Part shown: in pieces, positions 8,125-15,724 of the stretch
Numbering within the stretch: position 1 is the stretch's first letter
Layout: the number at the start of each line of letters is the position of its first letter
Assembly (NCBI GenBank): GCA_041648755.1
Contig: JBAZOJ010000034.1
Location: 1-21,653, forward strand
Source: JBAZOJ01 sp041648755
GTDB lineage: Bacteria; Planctomycetota; B143-G9
DNA: 21,653 bases
Direction: 5' to 3'
Notes under the pieces: generated by a model
The model's input: the letters and a program-made list of their open reading frames with translations, nothing else
Database searches by the model: none
Told to the model about the DNA's origin: nothing
Made by a program: the position numbers and the translations under genes

Positions 8125-9648
8125 GTGCTTAAGGTCTTCAACACTCTCGGAAACCGCATCGAACCGTTCGAGCCCCTTCACCCGCCACGGGTGGGAATGT
8201 ACGTCTGCGGCGTCACGGTGTACAACACCGTACACGTCGGCCATGCCCGGTGCTACGTCAGCTTCGACCTTATCCGCCGGTACCTTACGTATCGCGGCTA
8301 CGATGTTACCACTGCGCAGAATTTCACCGACATCGACGACAAGATAATCGACCGCGCGCAGCGCGAGAACCGCGACTGGCGCGAGCTTACGGTCTTCTAT
8401 ACCGCAGAGTACTTCCGGATGATGGATGCCCTGGGGATCAGGCGCGCCGACCACTACCCGCGAGCCTCGGAGTTCATTCCTCGGATGCTCGAGATCGTCG
8501 AGACCCTTGTTCGCAAGGGCCACGCCTACGTTACGCCATCGGGCGATGTGTACTTTGAGGTCGCAACCTTCCCCGAGTACGGGGCCCTGGTTGCCAAATC
8601 GCGGCTTGACTCCGATACTGTCAGCCGCGTCGCATCCAGCGATGAGAAGCGCAGCCACAACGATTTCGCGCTCTGGAAATCCGCCAAGCCCGGCGAACCA
8701 AGCTGGGATTCCCCCTGGGGAAAAGGCAGACCCGGATGGCACATCGAGTGCTCGGCGATGTCCGGCTTCTACCTTGGCGAGACCTTTGACATCCATGGCG
8801 GCGGGCAGGACCTGATCTTCCCGCACCACACCAACGAGATCGCGCAGTCGCAGTGCTTCACGGGCCGTCCGATGGCCAGGTACTGGATGCACAACGGATT
8901 CATTAACATCGACGACGAGAAGATGTCCAAGTCACTGGGCAACTTCATCACCCTCGAAGATGCCCTGCCCCGTTGGGGCGCGGCTGCGCTGCGGATGTTC
9001 TTCCTTCGCACGCACTACCGCAGCCCGCAGAACTTCGACGCCGATATGCTCAACGAGTCCAAGGCCGCGCTGGGAAGGCTGAACGAAGCCGTTGCGGACG
9101 CGCATGTGCTTCTGGACAACCTGCCGCACTCCGACTGCGAGCCCAATAAGGCCGGGAAGAAGCTGGCTGCCTCGATGGAGACCGCAGAAGGCCGTTTCCA
9201 GGAGGCGATGGACGACGATTTCAATTCCTCGGCGGGGCTCGCGGTTTTGTTTGAGCTCGCCCAGGATGTTTTTGGCTACGTGAAGACGGGTGCTGTGCCA
9301 AAGGCGCCGGGAGTCAACACGCAACTCCTCGCTGACGGCGTCGCACTGCTCGAGAAGCTGCTATCCGTCATCGGATTCTACCGGGGAGAAGTGGAGTACA
9401 ACCACGCAGCCCTTGCCGATGCCCTGATCGCCGCTGGCCACGACCCGCTCGGGGCCGACCCGCTGGCGTTCGCCCTTGCCCGCAGGTACTCGCTCAGGAA
9501 TACACGCGATTTTGCGGCGGCCGATGTAGTTCGGGATACAATTATGAAGACAACCGGCCTGCCGGTTAAGGATTGGCCCTTCGGTTCAACCGCATCGTTA
9601 CAGGCGCTTGTTGTCGAGAAGATAACTCCCTTGGAGGAAAAGCGTTGA
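8125..9648 (+). CDS. cysS: Cysteinyl-tRNA synthetase
   Basis: The 507-residue class I synthetase charges tRNA-Cys with cysteine in the cytoplasm using ATP. The HIGH motif is HVGH at residues 37-40, and KMSKS is at 266-270. The four cysteine-selecting zinc ligands are Cys28 (YVCGVTVYN), Cys209 (WHIECSAMS), His234 and Glu238 (FPHHTNE), at the positions used in the E. coli enzyme. The C-terminal region keeps the usual AADVVRD helix, but the last strand (LPVKDWPFGSTASLQ) departs from the common GxxWxxx ending. The start is GTG 8125, after AAAGGTG with 4 bases spacing; the N-terminus LKVFNTLGNRIEPF matches the family. It is transcribed away from the VWA gene and its TGA overlaps the start of the next gene (TTGA), so translation is coupled. 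Confidence 0.97.
   Translation: MLKVFNTLGNRIEPFEPLHPPRVGMYVCGVTVYNTVHVGHARCYVSFDLIRRYLTYRGYDVTTAQNFTDIDDKIIDRAQRENRDWRELTVFYTAEYFRMMDALGIRRADHYPRASEFIPRMLEIVETLVRKGHAYVTPSGDVYFEVATFPEYGALVAKSRLDSDTVSRVASSDEKRSHNDFALWKSAKPGEPSWDSPWGKGRPGWHIECSAMSGFYLGETFDIHGGGQDLIFPHHTNEIAQSQCFTGRPMARYWMHNGFINIDDEKMSKSLGNFITLEDALPRWGAAALRMFFLRTHYRSPQNFDADMLNESKAALGRLNEAVADAHVLLDNLPHSDCEPNKAGKKLAASMETAEGRFQEAMDDDFNSSAGLAVLFELAQDVFGYVKTGAVPKAPGVNTQLLADGVALLEKLLSVIGFYRGEVEYNHAALADALIAAGHDPLGADPLAFALARRYSLRNTRDFAAADVVRDTIMKTTGLPVKDWPFGSTASLQALVVEKITPLEEKR
9633..9637 (+). promoter_or_regulatory. Ribosome binding site that fixes a TTG start
   Basis: GGAGG lies inside the last codons of cysS, 7 bases before TTG 9645. 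The open frame runs back to an earlier start at 9573 inside cysS. The site, the TTGA overlap with the cysS stop and the signal peptide that begins exactly at this TTG all favour 9645 as the true start. Confidence 0.8.
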
Positions 9649-10988
9649 GATTAATCCGCTTAACCATACTATGCGCCGTTGTGGCCGCAATGCTCTGCGT
9701 GGCGCCGTCGAACGCCGAGGAAAAACCCAAAGCCTCCCCGTCTCCCGAGGCGACTCCTGCTGGCGAGCCACTGTACGGCGACCCCGAGTGCAAGGTCTGC
9801 AACGGAACAGGCAGAGTCAGTCCTCAGAAGGTCTACCGCAAAGGGAAGAGCAAACAGTACATTATGTACTGCGATGTGAAGGCTTCTGGCAAGAGCTGCA
9901 GCATGCTCATCGGCGGCTGGGACATCTGCCAGTCCTGTCAGGACCTGCCTGGAATGGCCCCGCTTTGGCAGGAAAAGGCGTCCACCATTGCGATGTATCG
10001 CGAGAACGCCGCAATGTACGATTTTTTCAAGAGCGAATTGCATTTCAGCTTCGGCTACTCCGAGGGCGTTCATACCAGGCTCGTGACCAATATGCCGCAC
10101 GGCGTGTGGCACGGGGTCATTGACGCGCAGGAGCAGGCCTGGGATATCTTCGCCGTTGATTGGGGATTCCTTACTCCCGCGCAGGTCGCGAGGCAGCCTG
10201 TCACTTTTGACGAACCTGCAAGCGACGATGAAATGGGATCGATGTGGGACACGCGCTGGCGCTCTGCCCCGCGTACGGTGTACCTGGTCTCCAGCAAGGA
10301 AGAATACGACCGCGTCATTGACTGGTACTGGGAGAACGGTGGCGGAACCAAGGATATGGGCGGCAAAGCGCTGCTTAAGAGTTGCCAGTCCTGTGACATC
10401 AGCGGGCGCTACCCCCACGGCAGGTTGATTTACTGGAACGAGGAAATCTCAACTCATTGCAGCCTCGTGCATTCGTTCGGGCACGACTTTCTTCGCGGTG
10501 TGGGCGCCACCGAACTACCCCATTGGGCCAATGAGGGCTTTGCCAAGTATCTCGAGTATCGAACGAAGAACCAGACCCTGACGCACTGTATCGAGTATGG
10601 CCACGGGAAAATGGTCGACGCCGACTGGCAGGACTCGGGCTCTTGGAAGGGCAAGCTGAAAGAAGCGGCGATGAAGCCCTCGACATACGACGACGTCAAC
10701 CGCAAATGGAACGGGCTGATCCCGATGGACACCCTCTCTCAGTACAAGATAACGAATATCCCCTGGGAAGGGATGGCCGAATCCTGGGGATTGGTCTGCT
10801 ACCTGATGGGCGAGGGCCAGAAGAAGGAGACCAAGAAGGAGTTCATCGAACGCTTCAAGACGCTGCTCTCCGGTCTTTCCGGCCGCGACCACGCATATGA
10901 GAAGCAGGATGCAGCCTTCAAGGCCGCGTACGGCAAAAGCGCCGCGGAAGTATTCGAACTGTGGAAGAAGTGGCTCGCGAAGTGGTAA
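9645..10988 (+). CDS. Exported cysteine-rich protein with a degenerate gluzincin-like peptidase domain
   Basis: Starting at TTG 9645 gives 447 residues with a classical signal peptide (RLTILCAVVAAMLCVAPSNA, then EE) and a Pro/Ser linker (KASPSPEATPAGE). A cysteine cluster follows: Cys49/Cys52 in a DnaJ-type CxxCxGxG, then Cys76, Cys85 and Cys95/Cys98, which probably bind zinc. A second CxxC is Cys247/Cys250. The C-terminal half has the layout of a zinc metallopeptidase: His276 and His280 four apart, then LPHWANEG with Glu297 as third ligand. The motif reads HSFGH instead of HExxH, so the catalytic Glu is Ser277 and the protein is probably not an active protease of this type. It is coupled to cysS by a 4-base overlap. 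Substrate or binding partner unknown. Confidence 0.8.
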   Translation: MRLIRLTILCAVVAAMLCVAPSNAEEKPKASPSPEATPAGEPLYGDPECKVCNGTGRVSPQKVYRKGKSKQYIMYCDVKASGKSCSMLIGGWDICQSCQDLPGMAPLWQEKASTIAMYRENAAMYDFFKSELHFSFGYSEGVHTRLVTNMPHGVWHGVIDAQEQAWDIFAVDWGFLTPAQVARQPVTFDEPASDDEMGSMWDTRWRSAPRTVYLVSSKEEYDRVIDWYWENGGGTKDMGGKALLKSCQSCDISGRYPHGRLIYWNEEISTHCSLVHSFGHDFLRGVGATELPHWANEGFAKYLEYRTKNQTLTHCIEYGHGKMVDADWQDSGSWKGKLKEAAMKPSTYDDVNRKWNGLIPMDTLSQYKITNIPWEGMAESWGLVCYLMGEGQKKETKKEFIERFKTLLSGLSGRDHAYEKQDAAFKAAYGKSAAEVFELWKKWLAKW

Positions 10989-11004
10989 CCGCTGCGCGTA
11001 GCGG
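10989..11004. repeat. Short inverted repeat just after the peptidase-like gene
   Basis: CCGCT at 10989-10993 and AGCGG at 11000-11004 pair around a 6-base loop, directly after the TAA stop. No T-run follows (the next bases are AAAATAAG), so a standard intrinsic terminator is not supported. It could still block RNA decay or help stop transcription together with a factor. Confidence 0.4.
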
Positions 11005-11223
11005 AAAATAAGAATAACCGAAAGGGCGGCATCTTATGTAGGGGCGATACCCATGCGCGCCTTCAAGCGAGAGCTGGGTTGTCACCCTTCAAGGGGATGC
11101 TGGGCATTCGCCCGGGCTGTTGGCTTTCAGTTTTTGCTGGCGCCCGTCGCATCTCTTATTCATCAATCCTCAATCCGCATTCATCAATCTCCCCACCGGC
11201 CACCGGCCTTCTTTCTCTCTTTC
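11005..11223. other. Gene-free convergent region with weak hairpins and short repeats
   Basis: These bases lie between two converging units. No reading frame here looks coding: the plus-strand frames from 11053, 11079 and 11120 are low-complexity and run antisense into the next gene. An imperfect hairpin is possible between 11041-11053 (GGGGCGATACCCA) and 11075-11087 (TGGGTTGTCACCC). A GGGC/GCCC hairpin lies at 11102-11113. CCACCGG is repeated head to tail at 11193-11206. The stretch from 11205 to 11226 is pyrimidine-rich. No clear intrinsic terminator for either unit was found. Confidence 0.45.
11158..11189. repeat. 11-bp direct repeat ATTCATCAATC, period 21
   Basis: ATTCATCAATC occurs at 11158-11168 and again at 11179-11189, with a related CTCAATCCGC between the copies. 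The 21-base period is about two helical turns. It lies in the gene-free convergent region. Role unknown. Confidence 0.5.
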
Positions 11224-11883
11224 TCACTCCGTCGTCTGCGGAGATGGCGGCGAAATCGACTTCGTCGGAAAAGCAGACGGTGGCAACGTGATTACGACGG
11301 GAGAAGCTGATGTAGCCGACGAAGGGCTTTCCCCGGAGTTGAGGGGCGATGAAATCGCATTGGAGGCGGAAGCCGATGCAGTCGGACTGATCGAACTCGA
11401 TGGTTTCGGGATGCGGATTGGCCTTGGCGATATTTCGGCCTTGCCGTGGGATTTGAGAATGCTGTTCACTGCCTTGAAATAGCCGTCTGCCGCAGCAAGC
11501 AACGTCGCAATTTTCAGCTTCGCGGCAACGACATCCGCTTCCAGATCCTTGACCTTGCTCTTATCCCTCAACTCTTTCTCCCATTCCACGGCGGCTAACG
11601 CAGCTTTCAGCTTCTTCAGTGCGGCAGGTATTTTGCTCCGGCACTCCCAAGCCTCTTTGATTGTCGTTTTTTCCTGGTCGCTTTGCTTGAATCCGCCGTT
11701 GTTCGCGGAGAGGATTGCCTCGTTGAGCGAGTCCTTGATACTGTTCGCCCTGCCCTCGATATCCTCGGTTCCGGTCGCAGCAGGAGAGGGAGAGGCGGCC
11801 GGGGTCTCAGCACCTGGCCAGTTCGCCGTGGCCGCGAAGAGCAGTACCGGAACGAAACAGAAGAACAGGCGAAGGGCTTTCAT
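11224..11883 (-). CDS. Small exported protein with helical middle and Ser/Pro-rich tail, unknown function
   Basis: The 219-residue protein has a signal peptide (MKALRLFFCFVPVLLFAATA, cleavage near residues 20-27) and a short Pro/Ser/Ala linker (TPAASPSPAATG). Residues about 40-150 are charged, Ala/Lys/Glu-rich and probably form coiled-coil helices (KIPAALKKLKAALAAVEWEK). The last 65 residues are a disordered Ser/Pro/Thr-rich tail. The start ATG 11883 has no good Shine-Dalgarno; GGTGAG is 12 bases away. It begins 73 bases after the stop of paralog A and is probably the last gene of the long minus-strand operon. The ASPSP linker resembles that of the peptidase-like protein across the convergent gap. 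No family recognised. Confidence 0.65.
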   Translation of the reverse strand: MKALRLFFCFVPVLLFAATANWPGAETPAASPSPAATGTEDIEGRANSIKDSLNEAILSANNGGFKQSDQEKTTIKEAWECRSKIPAALKKLKAALAAVEWEKELRDKSKVKDLEADVVAAKLKIATLLAAADGYFKAVNSILKSHGKAEISPRPIRIPKPSSSISPTASASASNAISSPLNSGESPSSATSASPVVITLPPSAFPTKSISPPSPQTTE

Positions 11884-11956
11884 GATTACACGGCGCTCAC
11901 CAGCAGATGATCCCCGGACGGAAGAACTGACAGCGCATTCTCACTCAATTCTACCA

Positions 11957-13702
11957 CTACTCCACAATCCTGACATAGTTGCAGCCGCACCGGATGTAGT
12001 GCGAGCCCTTGCAGGTAATTATGATCGGGAGGTAGAGAGAGGAGTACATGGCGTCCATCAGGCCCTCTCCCTGGGAACAGACCGGAGGAACGGGAACTTC
12101 CCGCCCCGCCTCAGAAAGAAGCGGTTGGCCGCGTGACCAGATATCGAGGGCAAACTTCCCTGCAAAAGGCACCGGCGTCGCCTTGGGGATCTCGCGCAAG
12201 GTTGCACTCTTCGCCGCAAAATCCACAACGAACTCGAACGCCTCGATGACGGTCTTGTACTTATCTCTGCGAAACGCGACTATGCGATCATCCAGTATCA
12301 GTAACTCCGCAAGCCATTTGCCATTCATTTCCACAACCAGCTTCTCGCTCATCTGCCTCGGATTGACAGCAATCCATTGCTGGTTGGGGGCTCCCCCTTT
12401 CGCCATTGCCTGTGTTTTGATCAGGCACAGATGACCGTTTCCACCCACCGGGACCGCATATGTATCTGCCTGCACATTTGGCAGATTGCGCTCAATTTCC
12501 TGACCGAGCCGTTCGGACGGGTTCATGTAGACAAGCTCTGCCGAGAGGGTGGCGATGTCAATCAGATAGTAAGTCATTTTTCCCAGAACACACAGGATGC
12601 CGCCTGCCCTTCTGACTGTGAAGTCGCCCTTTAGAGGAAGAGGCAATTTCACCTCCTTGTCGTTGATGTAAAGGTCCTGGTCCTTTGTGGCCACCCGGAT
12701 CTGCGCGTCATAGTGCAGTGGGATGCCGTCGGCTGACGTAACCTCCAGCTTGTCGGTCTCTACATTGGCGCGGACAAAGCTCCTGCTTCGTTCGTCAACG
12801 AGAAAGAGATCCAGGTCGTCACCCGCGCAGAGTCTGATTTTATCAGAAACCGGCACTGTCACCACCCATGAATCCTTGGTGATGAAGTACCCGTTCCCGG
12901 AGACATACATGTCTCTGTACGCGGCCCCTGCATCGGCAAAAATTGGCAGAACGCCTTCTACGCGCGTGAATTTCTTCTCCGCAGCCGAGTAAACGAGCCT
13001 GTATTTGTCAAACTGCAGCGCAAATCCGGTATGCCCTAACCCGACCAGGGCACCACCCCGATCTACCTCGGTCAGACCTTCCGGGGTTATCAGCCACTCC
13101 GGGTGCTCCTCACCCAAACCGGCCAAAGCCCATTCACCCCCGGGCGCCACGCGACAGTTCATGGCTACACCCCTGTAGCAGACGGTCGCGGCGCCGCCCG
13201 AAACATCCGTCGAGAAGATCGCCGTTTGGTTCTCGTTTCCCGTCTTGGCAGACCAGATTATCCTGCCATCCCGACATGCAAGGGGATAGGAGATTCTGGT
13301 TCCCCCAACCTGCGGCGGAATGGTGAGAGCAGCCACCGCAGGGTCCGTGCCGATTTTCTTTGCCTCGGCACCCTCCAGCAAGTAGATGTTTTTCTCAGCG
13401 ACCACGACATACTTGTCTGCATCGCGAAAGATCTTGTATATCCTTTCCCCGAGCCTCCACACACGCTTGAACTTGCGCGATGGAAGCGCGAGTTCAACAA
13501 CGATGCCGGACTCCCCTCCGATCGCATACGCGGTCTCGTCGGCATTCACGGCAAATGTGTAGCTGCGCAGCGACACGGGAAGTCCCGAAATCAAGACGTC
13601 CCGTCCGTCACCCCCGTTCGCATCCCCTGTCGGAAAGACCAGGATGGAAGCAATTGCCGAAAGCAGTGTGACCAGAGCCAGACCATGCCTGTATCCGTTC
13701 AT
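11957..13702 (-). CDS. Paralog A: exported beta-propeller-like protein of the RCGCN family, lipid cysteine lost
   Basis: The 581-residue protein is the most downstream of four tandem paralogs. It has an N-terminal hydrophobic signal (GLALVTLLSAIASILVFPTG) and a conserved block at 51-74 (AVNADETAYAIGGESGIVVE). The rest is a long series of short beta strands (IYLLEGAEAKKIG; FTVRRAGGILCVLG; YYLIDIATLSAELV) that suggest a beta-propeller. The C-terminus is HYIRCGCNYVRIVE, with Cys572 and Cys574. Residue 27 is Cys in the other three paralogs but Asp here, and about eight codons after it are missing compared with B. A is therefore probably cleaved and soluble in the periplasm or secreted, not lipid-anchored. 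ATG 13702 follows GGGAGA by about 6 bases. Function unknown. Confidence 0.8.
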   Translation of the reverse strand: MNGYRHGLALVTLLSAIASILVFPTGDANGGDGRDVLISGLPVSLRSYTFAVNADETAYAIGGESGIVVELALPSRKFKRVWRLGERIYKIFRDADKYVVVAEKNIYLLEGAEAKKIGTDPAVAALTIPPQVGGTRISYPLACRDGRIIWSAKTGNENQTAIFSTDVSGGAATVCYRGVAMNCRVAPGGEWALAGLGEEHPEWLITPEGLTEVDRGGALVGLGHTGFALQFDKYRLVYSAAEKKFTRVEGVLPIFADAGAAYRDMYVSGNGYFITKDSWVVTVPVSDKIRLCAGDDLDLFLVDERSRSFVRANVETDKLEVTSADGIPLHYDAQIRVATKDQDLYINDKEVKLPLPLKGDFTVRRAGGILCVLGKMTYYLIDIATLSAELVYMNPSERLGQEIERNLPNVQADTYAVPVGGNGHLCLIKTQAMAKGGAPNQQWIAVNPRQMSEKLVVEMNGKWLAELLILDDRIVAFRRDKYKTVIEAFEFVVDFAAKSATLREIPKATPVPFAGKFALDIWSRGQPLLSEAGREVPVPPVCSQGEGLMDAMYSSLYLPIIITCKGSHYIRCGCNYVRIVE

Positions 13703-13845
13703 TGCCGTTCTCCCGATTTGTTGACCTGTGAATGTCCAGCACCCCGCTAAATTGTTGGACGCTACGAAAGGACTTTCGGTCCAAGCCCACTACTCCCCAA
13801 TCCTGACGAAGTTGCAGCCGCACCGGATGTACTGCGAGCCCTTAT
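13641..13845. repeat. Junction-spanning repeat, copy 1 (end of B, spacer, start of A)
   Basis: This 205-bp block covers the last 18 codons of B, the 87-base spacer and the first 20 or so codons of A. It matches 15519-15724 with about eight substitutions and a one-base indel by my reading. One substitution changes the start codon: ATG for A, TTG for B. The spacer carries a possible GGAC-CGAAA-GTCC RNA hairpin (minus strand, plus positions 13770-13782) and a weaker GTCCA/TGGAC pair (13734-13760), and both are kept in copy 2. Confidence 0.85.
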
Positions 13846-15580
13846 AGGCAATCAGCATAGTGTTGAACTCGGAAGCCCTCCCGTCTTCCAGCAGGCCGGA
13901 TCCCTTGCGAAAGATGTCGGGAAGCCCAATGGCTTGGCCCCTTCTTCCGAGGATTTCCTGATTGCGAGCCCAGATATTGAGGGATAGCCCACCTGCGAGG
14001 GGGAAAAGCGTATCAGCAGGGATCTTGCGTAAGACAGCGCGCTTGGCCGCGAAATCCACATCGAACTCGAATGCCTCATCGACAAGGGACATATTCATGT
14101 TCATGCGAAATCCTACAATGCGATCATCCAGCACCAGGATGTCGTCAAGCCACTGGCCGACGGGGCCCATCTTCCGATGCTTATCGAAAAGCAAAGGCCC
14201 GGGAGGGACCGGATGCGAGACATAGAGCCCGCCCTCCACGGTCAGTCTCTGGCTCGGACACGCTGGATTCACTGCAACCCACTGCCCATCGAAGCCGCTG
14301 CTCTTGCCTTCCTCCAGTTCCATCTTCACCAGGAGAACGCGATCATTTCCCACCATCCACTGCGATTTCACAATCTCTGACGCCAGGTTGTCCAGGTCAA
14401 TCAGCAGGGAGTGCTTTCCCTGAAGATACAGGATGCGACCCGCCCTCCTTACCCAGTAACCATCGGCAGCAGGAAGAGGCCCACGGACTTCCTTGCCGTT
14501 GACCACTACGAGGCCCTTGTCGTCGCAGGTCACCCGAATCTGCGAATCGCAGTACAGAGGGTAGCCTTCAGACGCGATGACCGAGACCCGCCCGCTCGCA
14601 AAATCCGCCCTCTGGAAGTTCCGTTCACGCGTGTCTTTGACGAACAGGCTTTCCCCGTCGCAGCTACTGAATCTGAGAGACTCCTGAGGCTGAGGTAGAT
14701 CCTTTATGGTGCTCCACACGGCCGATGACCCATCAATGAAATAGCCTTTCTTGGAGACAAAGGTGTCCAAGAAGTCGTACGGCCTAATCTCGGAGGGAGC
14801 CCAAAAGGCACCATCCACACGAGTGAACTTCCTGTCGGCAGATGAATACTCCCACCGGTACACGTCGTGAAGCAGCGCGACGCTATTGTGCCCCAGTGCG
14901 GCGATTGTGCCGCCCTTCTCGGTCTCAATCAAACCGTCAGGGGTAACCAGCCATTCCTGCTGAGTTGATGGGGATCTGGCCATCACCCATTCCGCCCCGG
15001 GGGCAACGCGCAAGCGCAATTCTTCAATCTCGAAGCCGCGCGGATCTCTTCCCTCGCAATCTGTTGAAAACACGACCGTCTGCTTCTTGAGGCCACCGTA
15101 CGCGTGCCACAAAATCCTGCCGTTCCGGCAGGAAAGTGGTAATGACCTTCTGGCGCCGGACAGCTCTGGAGGAAGCCGCAGCTTATCACCTTCCGGTATT
15201 GCGCCGATCCGCTTCTTCTCTGCGCCGCGAAGCGAGTAGATGCCGCTGGGAACGACAGCGACATACCTGTCCCCATCGCTGAAAATCGCATAGACAAGCT
15301 CTCCGAGGTTCCACATCGATCTGTACTGGCAGGAAGGCAACGACAACTCGACCACGACACCGGATTCCCCACCAACCGCATATGCCGTCTCGTCCGCGTT
15401 CACCGCCCACTTGTCGCTGAGGAGTGTTACTGGCAGCCCCGGAATCAGCACGTCCCGCCCTGAGCCCGCGCCTATGTTCTGCGTCACGCCGTGCCGGGCA
15501 CAGCCGGTCGGGAAGATCAGGATGGAAGCAATTGCCGAAAGCAGTGTGACCAGAGCCAGACCATGCCTGTGTCCGTTCAA
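13790..15580 (-). CDS. Paralog B: lipoprotein-like beta-propeller protein of the RCGCN family
   Basis: From TTG 15580 this is a 596-residue protein. The frame runs back to 15679, but that would overlap C, and the aligned paralog A starts with ATG at exactly this codon, so TTG 15580 is preferred. The signal ends FPTGC with Cys27 as the likely lipidated residue, although Pro at -3 is unusual in a lipobox. The shared block WAVNADETAYAVGGESG follows near residue 60. Beta-strand repeats continue to the C-terminal QYIRCGCNFVRIGE (Cys587, Cys589). Compared with its relatives it has about 25 extra residues after the VAVNPACPSQRL block (positions 14134-14220, roughly). The N-terminal third is nearly the same as D, while the leader matches A. 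Probably outer-membrane or periplasmic. Function unknown. Confidence 0.82.
   Translation of the reverse strand: MNGHRHGLALVTLLSAIASILIFPTGCARHGVTQNIGAGSGRDVLIPGLPVTLLSDKWAVNADETAYAVGGESGVVVELSLPSCQYRSMWNLGELVYAIFSDGDRYVAVVPSGIYSLRGAEKKRIGAIPEGDKLRLPPELSGARRSLPLSCRNGRILWHAYGGLKKQTVVFSTDCEGRDPRGFEIEELRLRVAPGAEWVMARSPSTQQEWLVTPDGLIETEKGGTIAALGHNSVALLHDVYRWEYSSADRKFTRVDGAFWAPSEIRPYDFLDTFVSKKGYFIDGSSAVWSTIKDLPQPQESLRFSSCDGESLFVKDTRERNFQRADFASGRVSVIASEGYPLYCDSQIRVTCDDKGLVVVNGKEVRGPLPAADGYWVRRAGRILYLQGKHSLLIDLDNLASEIVKSQWMVGNDRVLLVKMELEEGKSSGFDGQWVAVNPACPSQRLTVEGGLYVSHPVPPGPLLFDKHRKMGPVGQWLDDILVLDDRIVGFRMNMNMSLVDEAFEFDVDFAAKRAVLRKIPADTLFPLAGGLSLNIWARNQEILGRRGQAIGLPDIFRKGSGLLEDGRASEFNTMLIAYKGSQYIRCGCNFVRIGE
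15144..15527. repeat. Homologous block in B shared with D (384 bp)
   Basis: Positions 15144-15527 align with 18707-19090 over 384 bases with no indel, and most columns are identical by eye, including long exact runs such as the ROW around GCGCCGATCCGCTTCTTCTC. It encodes the part after the signal peptide through the LRLPPELSG block. Outside it the two genes are clearly more different, and the leader of B instead matches A. The pattern fits gene conversion. Confidence 0.75.
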
Positions 15581-15724
15581 TGCCGTTCTCCCGATTTGTA
15601 GACCTGTGAATGTCCAGCACCCCGCTAATATTGTTGGACGCCACAAAAGAACTTTCGGTCCAAGCCCATCACTCCCCAATCCTGACGAAGTTGCAGCCGC
15701 ACCGGATGTACTGCGAGCCCTTAT
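15519..15724. repeat. Junction-spanning repeat, copy 2 (end of C, spacer, start of B)
   Basis: This is the second copy of the 13641-13845 block. It covers the last codons of C, the 88-base spacer and the leader codons of B. The hairpin in the spacer keeps pairing through a G-U change (GGAC-CGAAA-GTTC on the minus strand), which hints that its RNA structure may be under selection. Confidence 0.85.

Noticed and set aside
8059..8892. 277-residue minus-strand frame over cysS
   Set aside because: Antisense to the HIGH-motif and zinc-site region of cysS; no family features of its own.
9573..9644. Upstream extension of the peptidase-like protein
   Set aside because: It would overlap cysS by 76 bases and hide the signal peptide; GGAGG and TTG 9645 explain the start better.
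10989..11004. Intrinsic terminator after the peptidase-like gene
   Set aside because: The stem is only five pairs and no T-run follows, so it was listed only as an inverted repeat.
11053..11482. Plus-strand frames in the gene-free region
   Set aside because: Low-complexity translations that run antisense into the small exported protein; no convincing ribosome site or fold.
13608..13823. Minus-strand frame across the A-B junction, and similar one at 15186-15644
   Set aside because: Alternate-frame copies produced by the repeated junction DNA; no signal or family similarity.
15581..15679. Extension of paralog B to TTG 15679
   Set aside because: It would overlap the end of C and place 33 odd residues before the signal. 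The matching codon in A is ATG at the position of TTG 15580.
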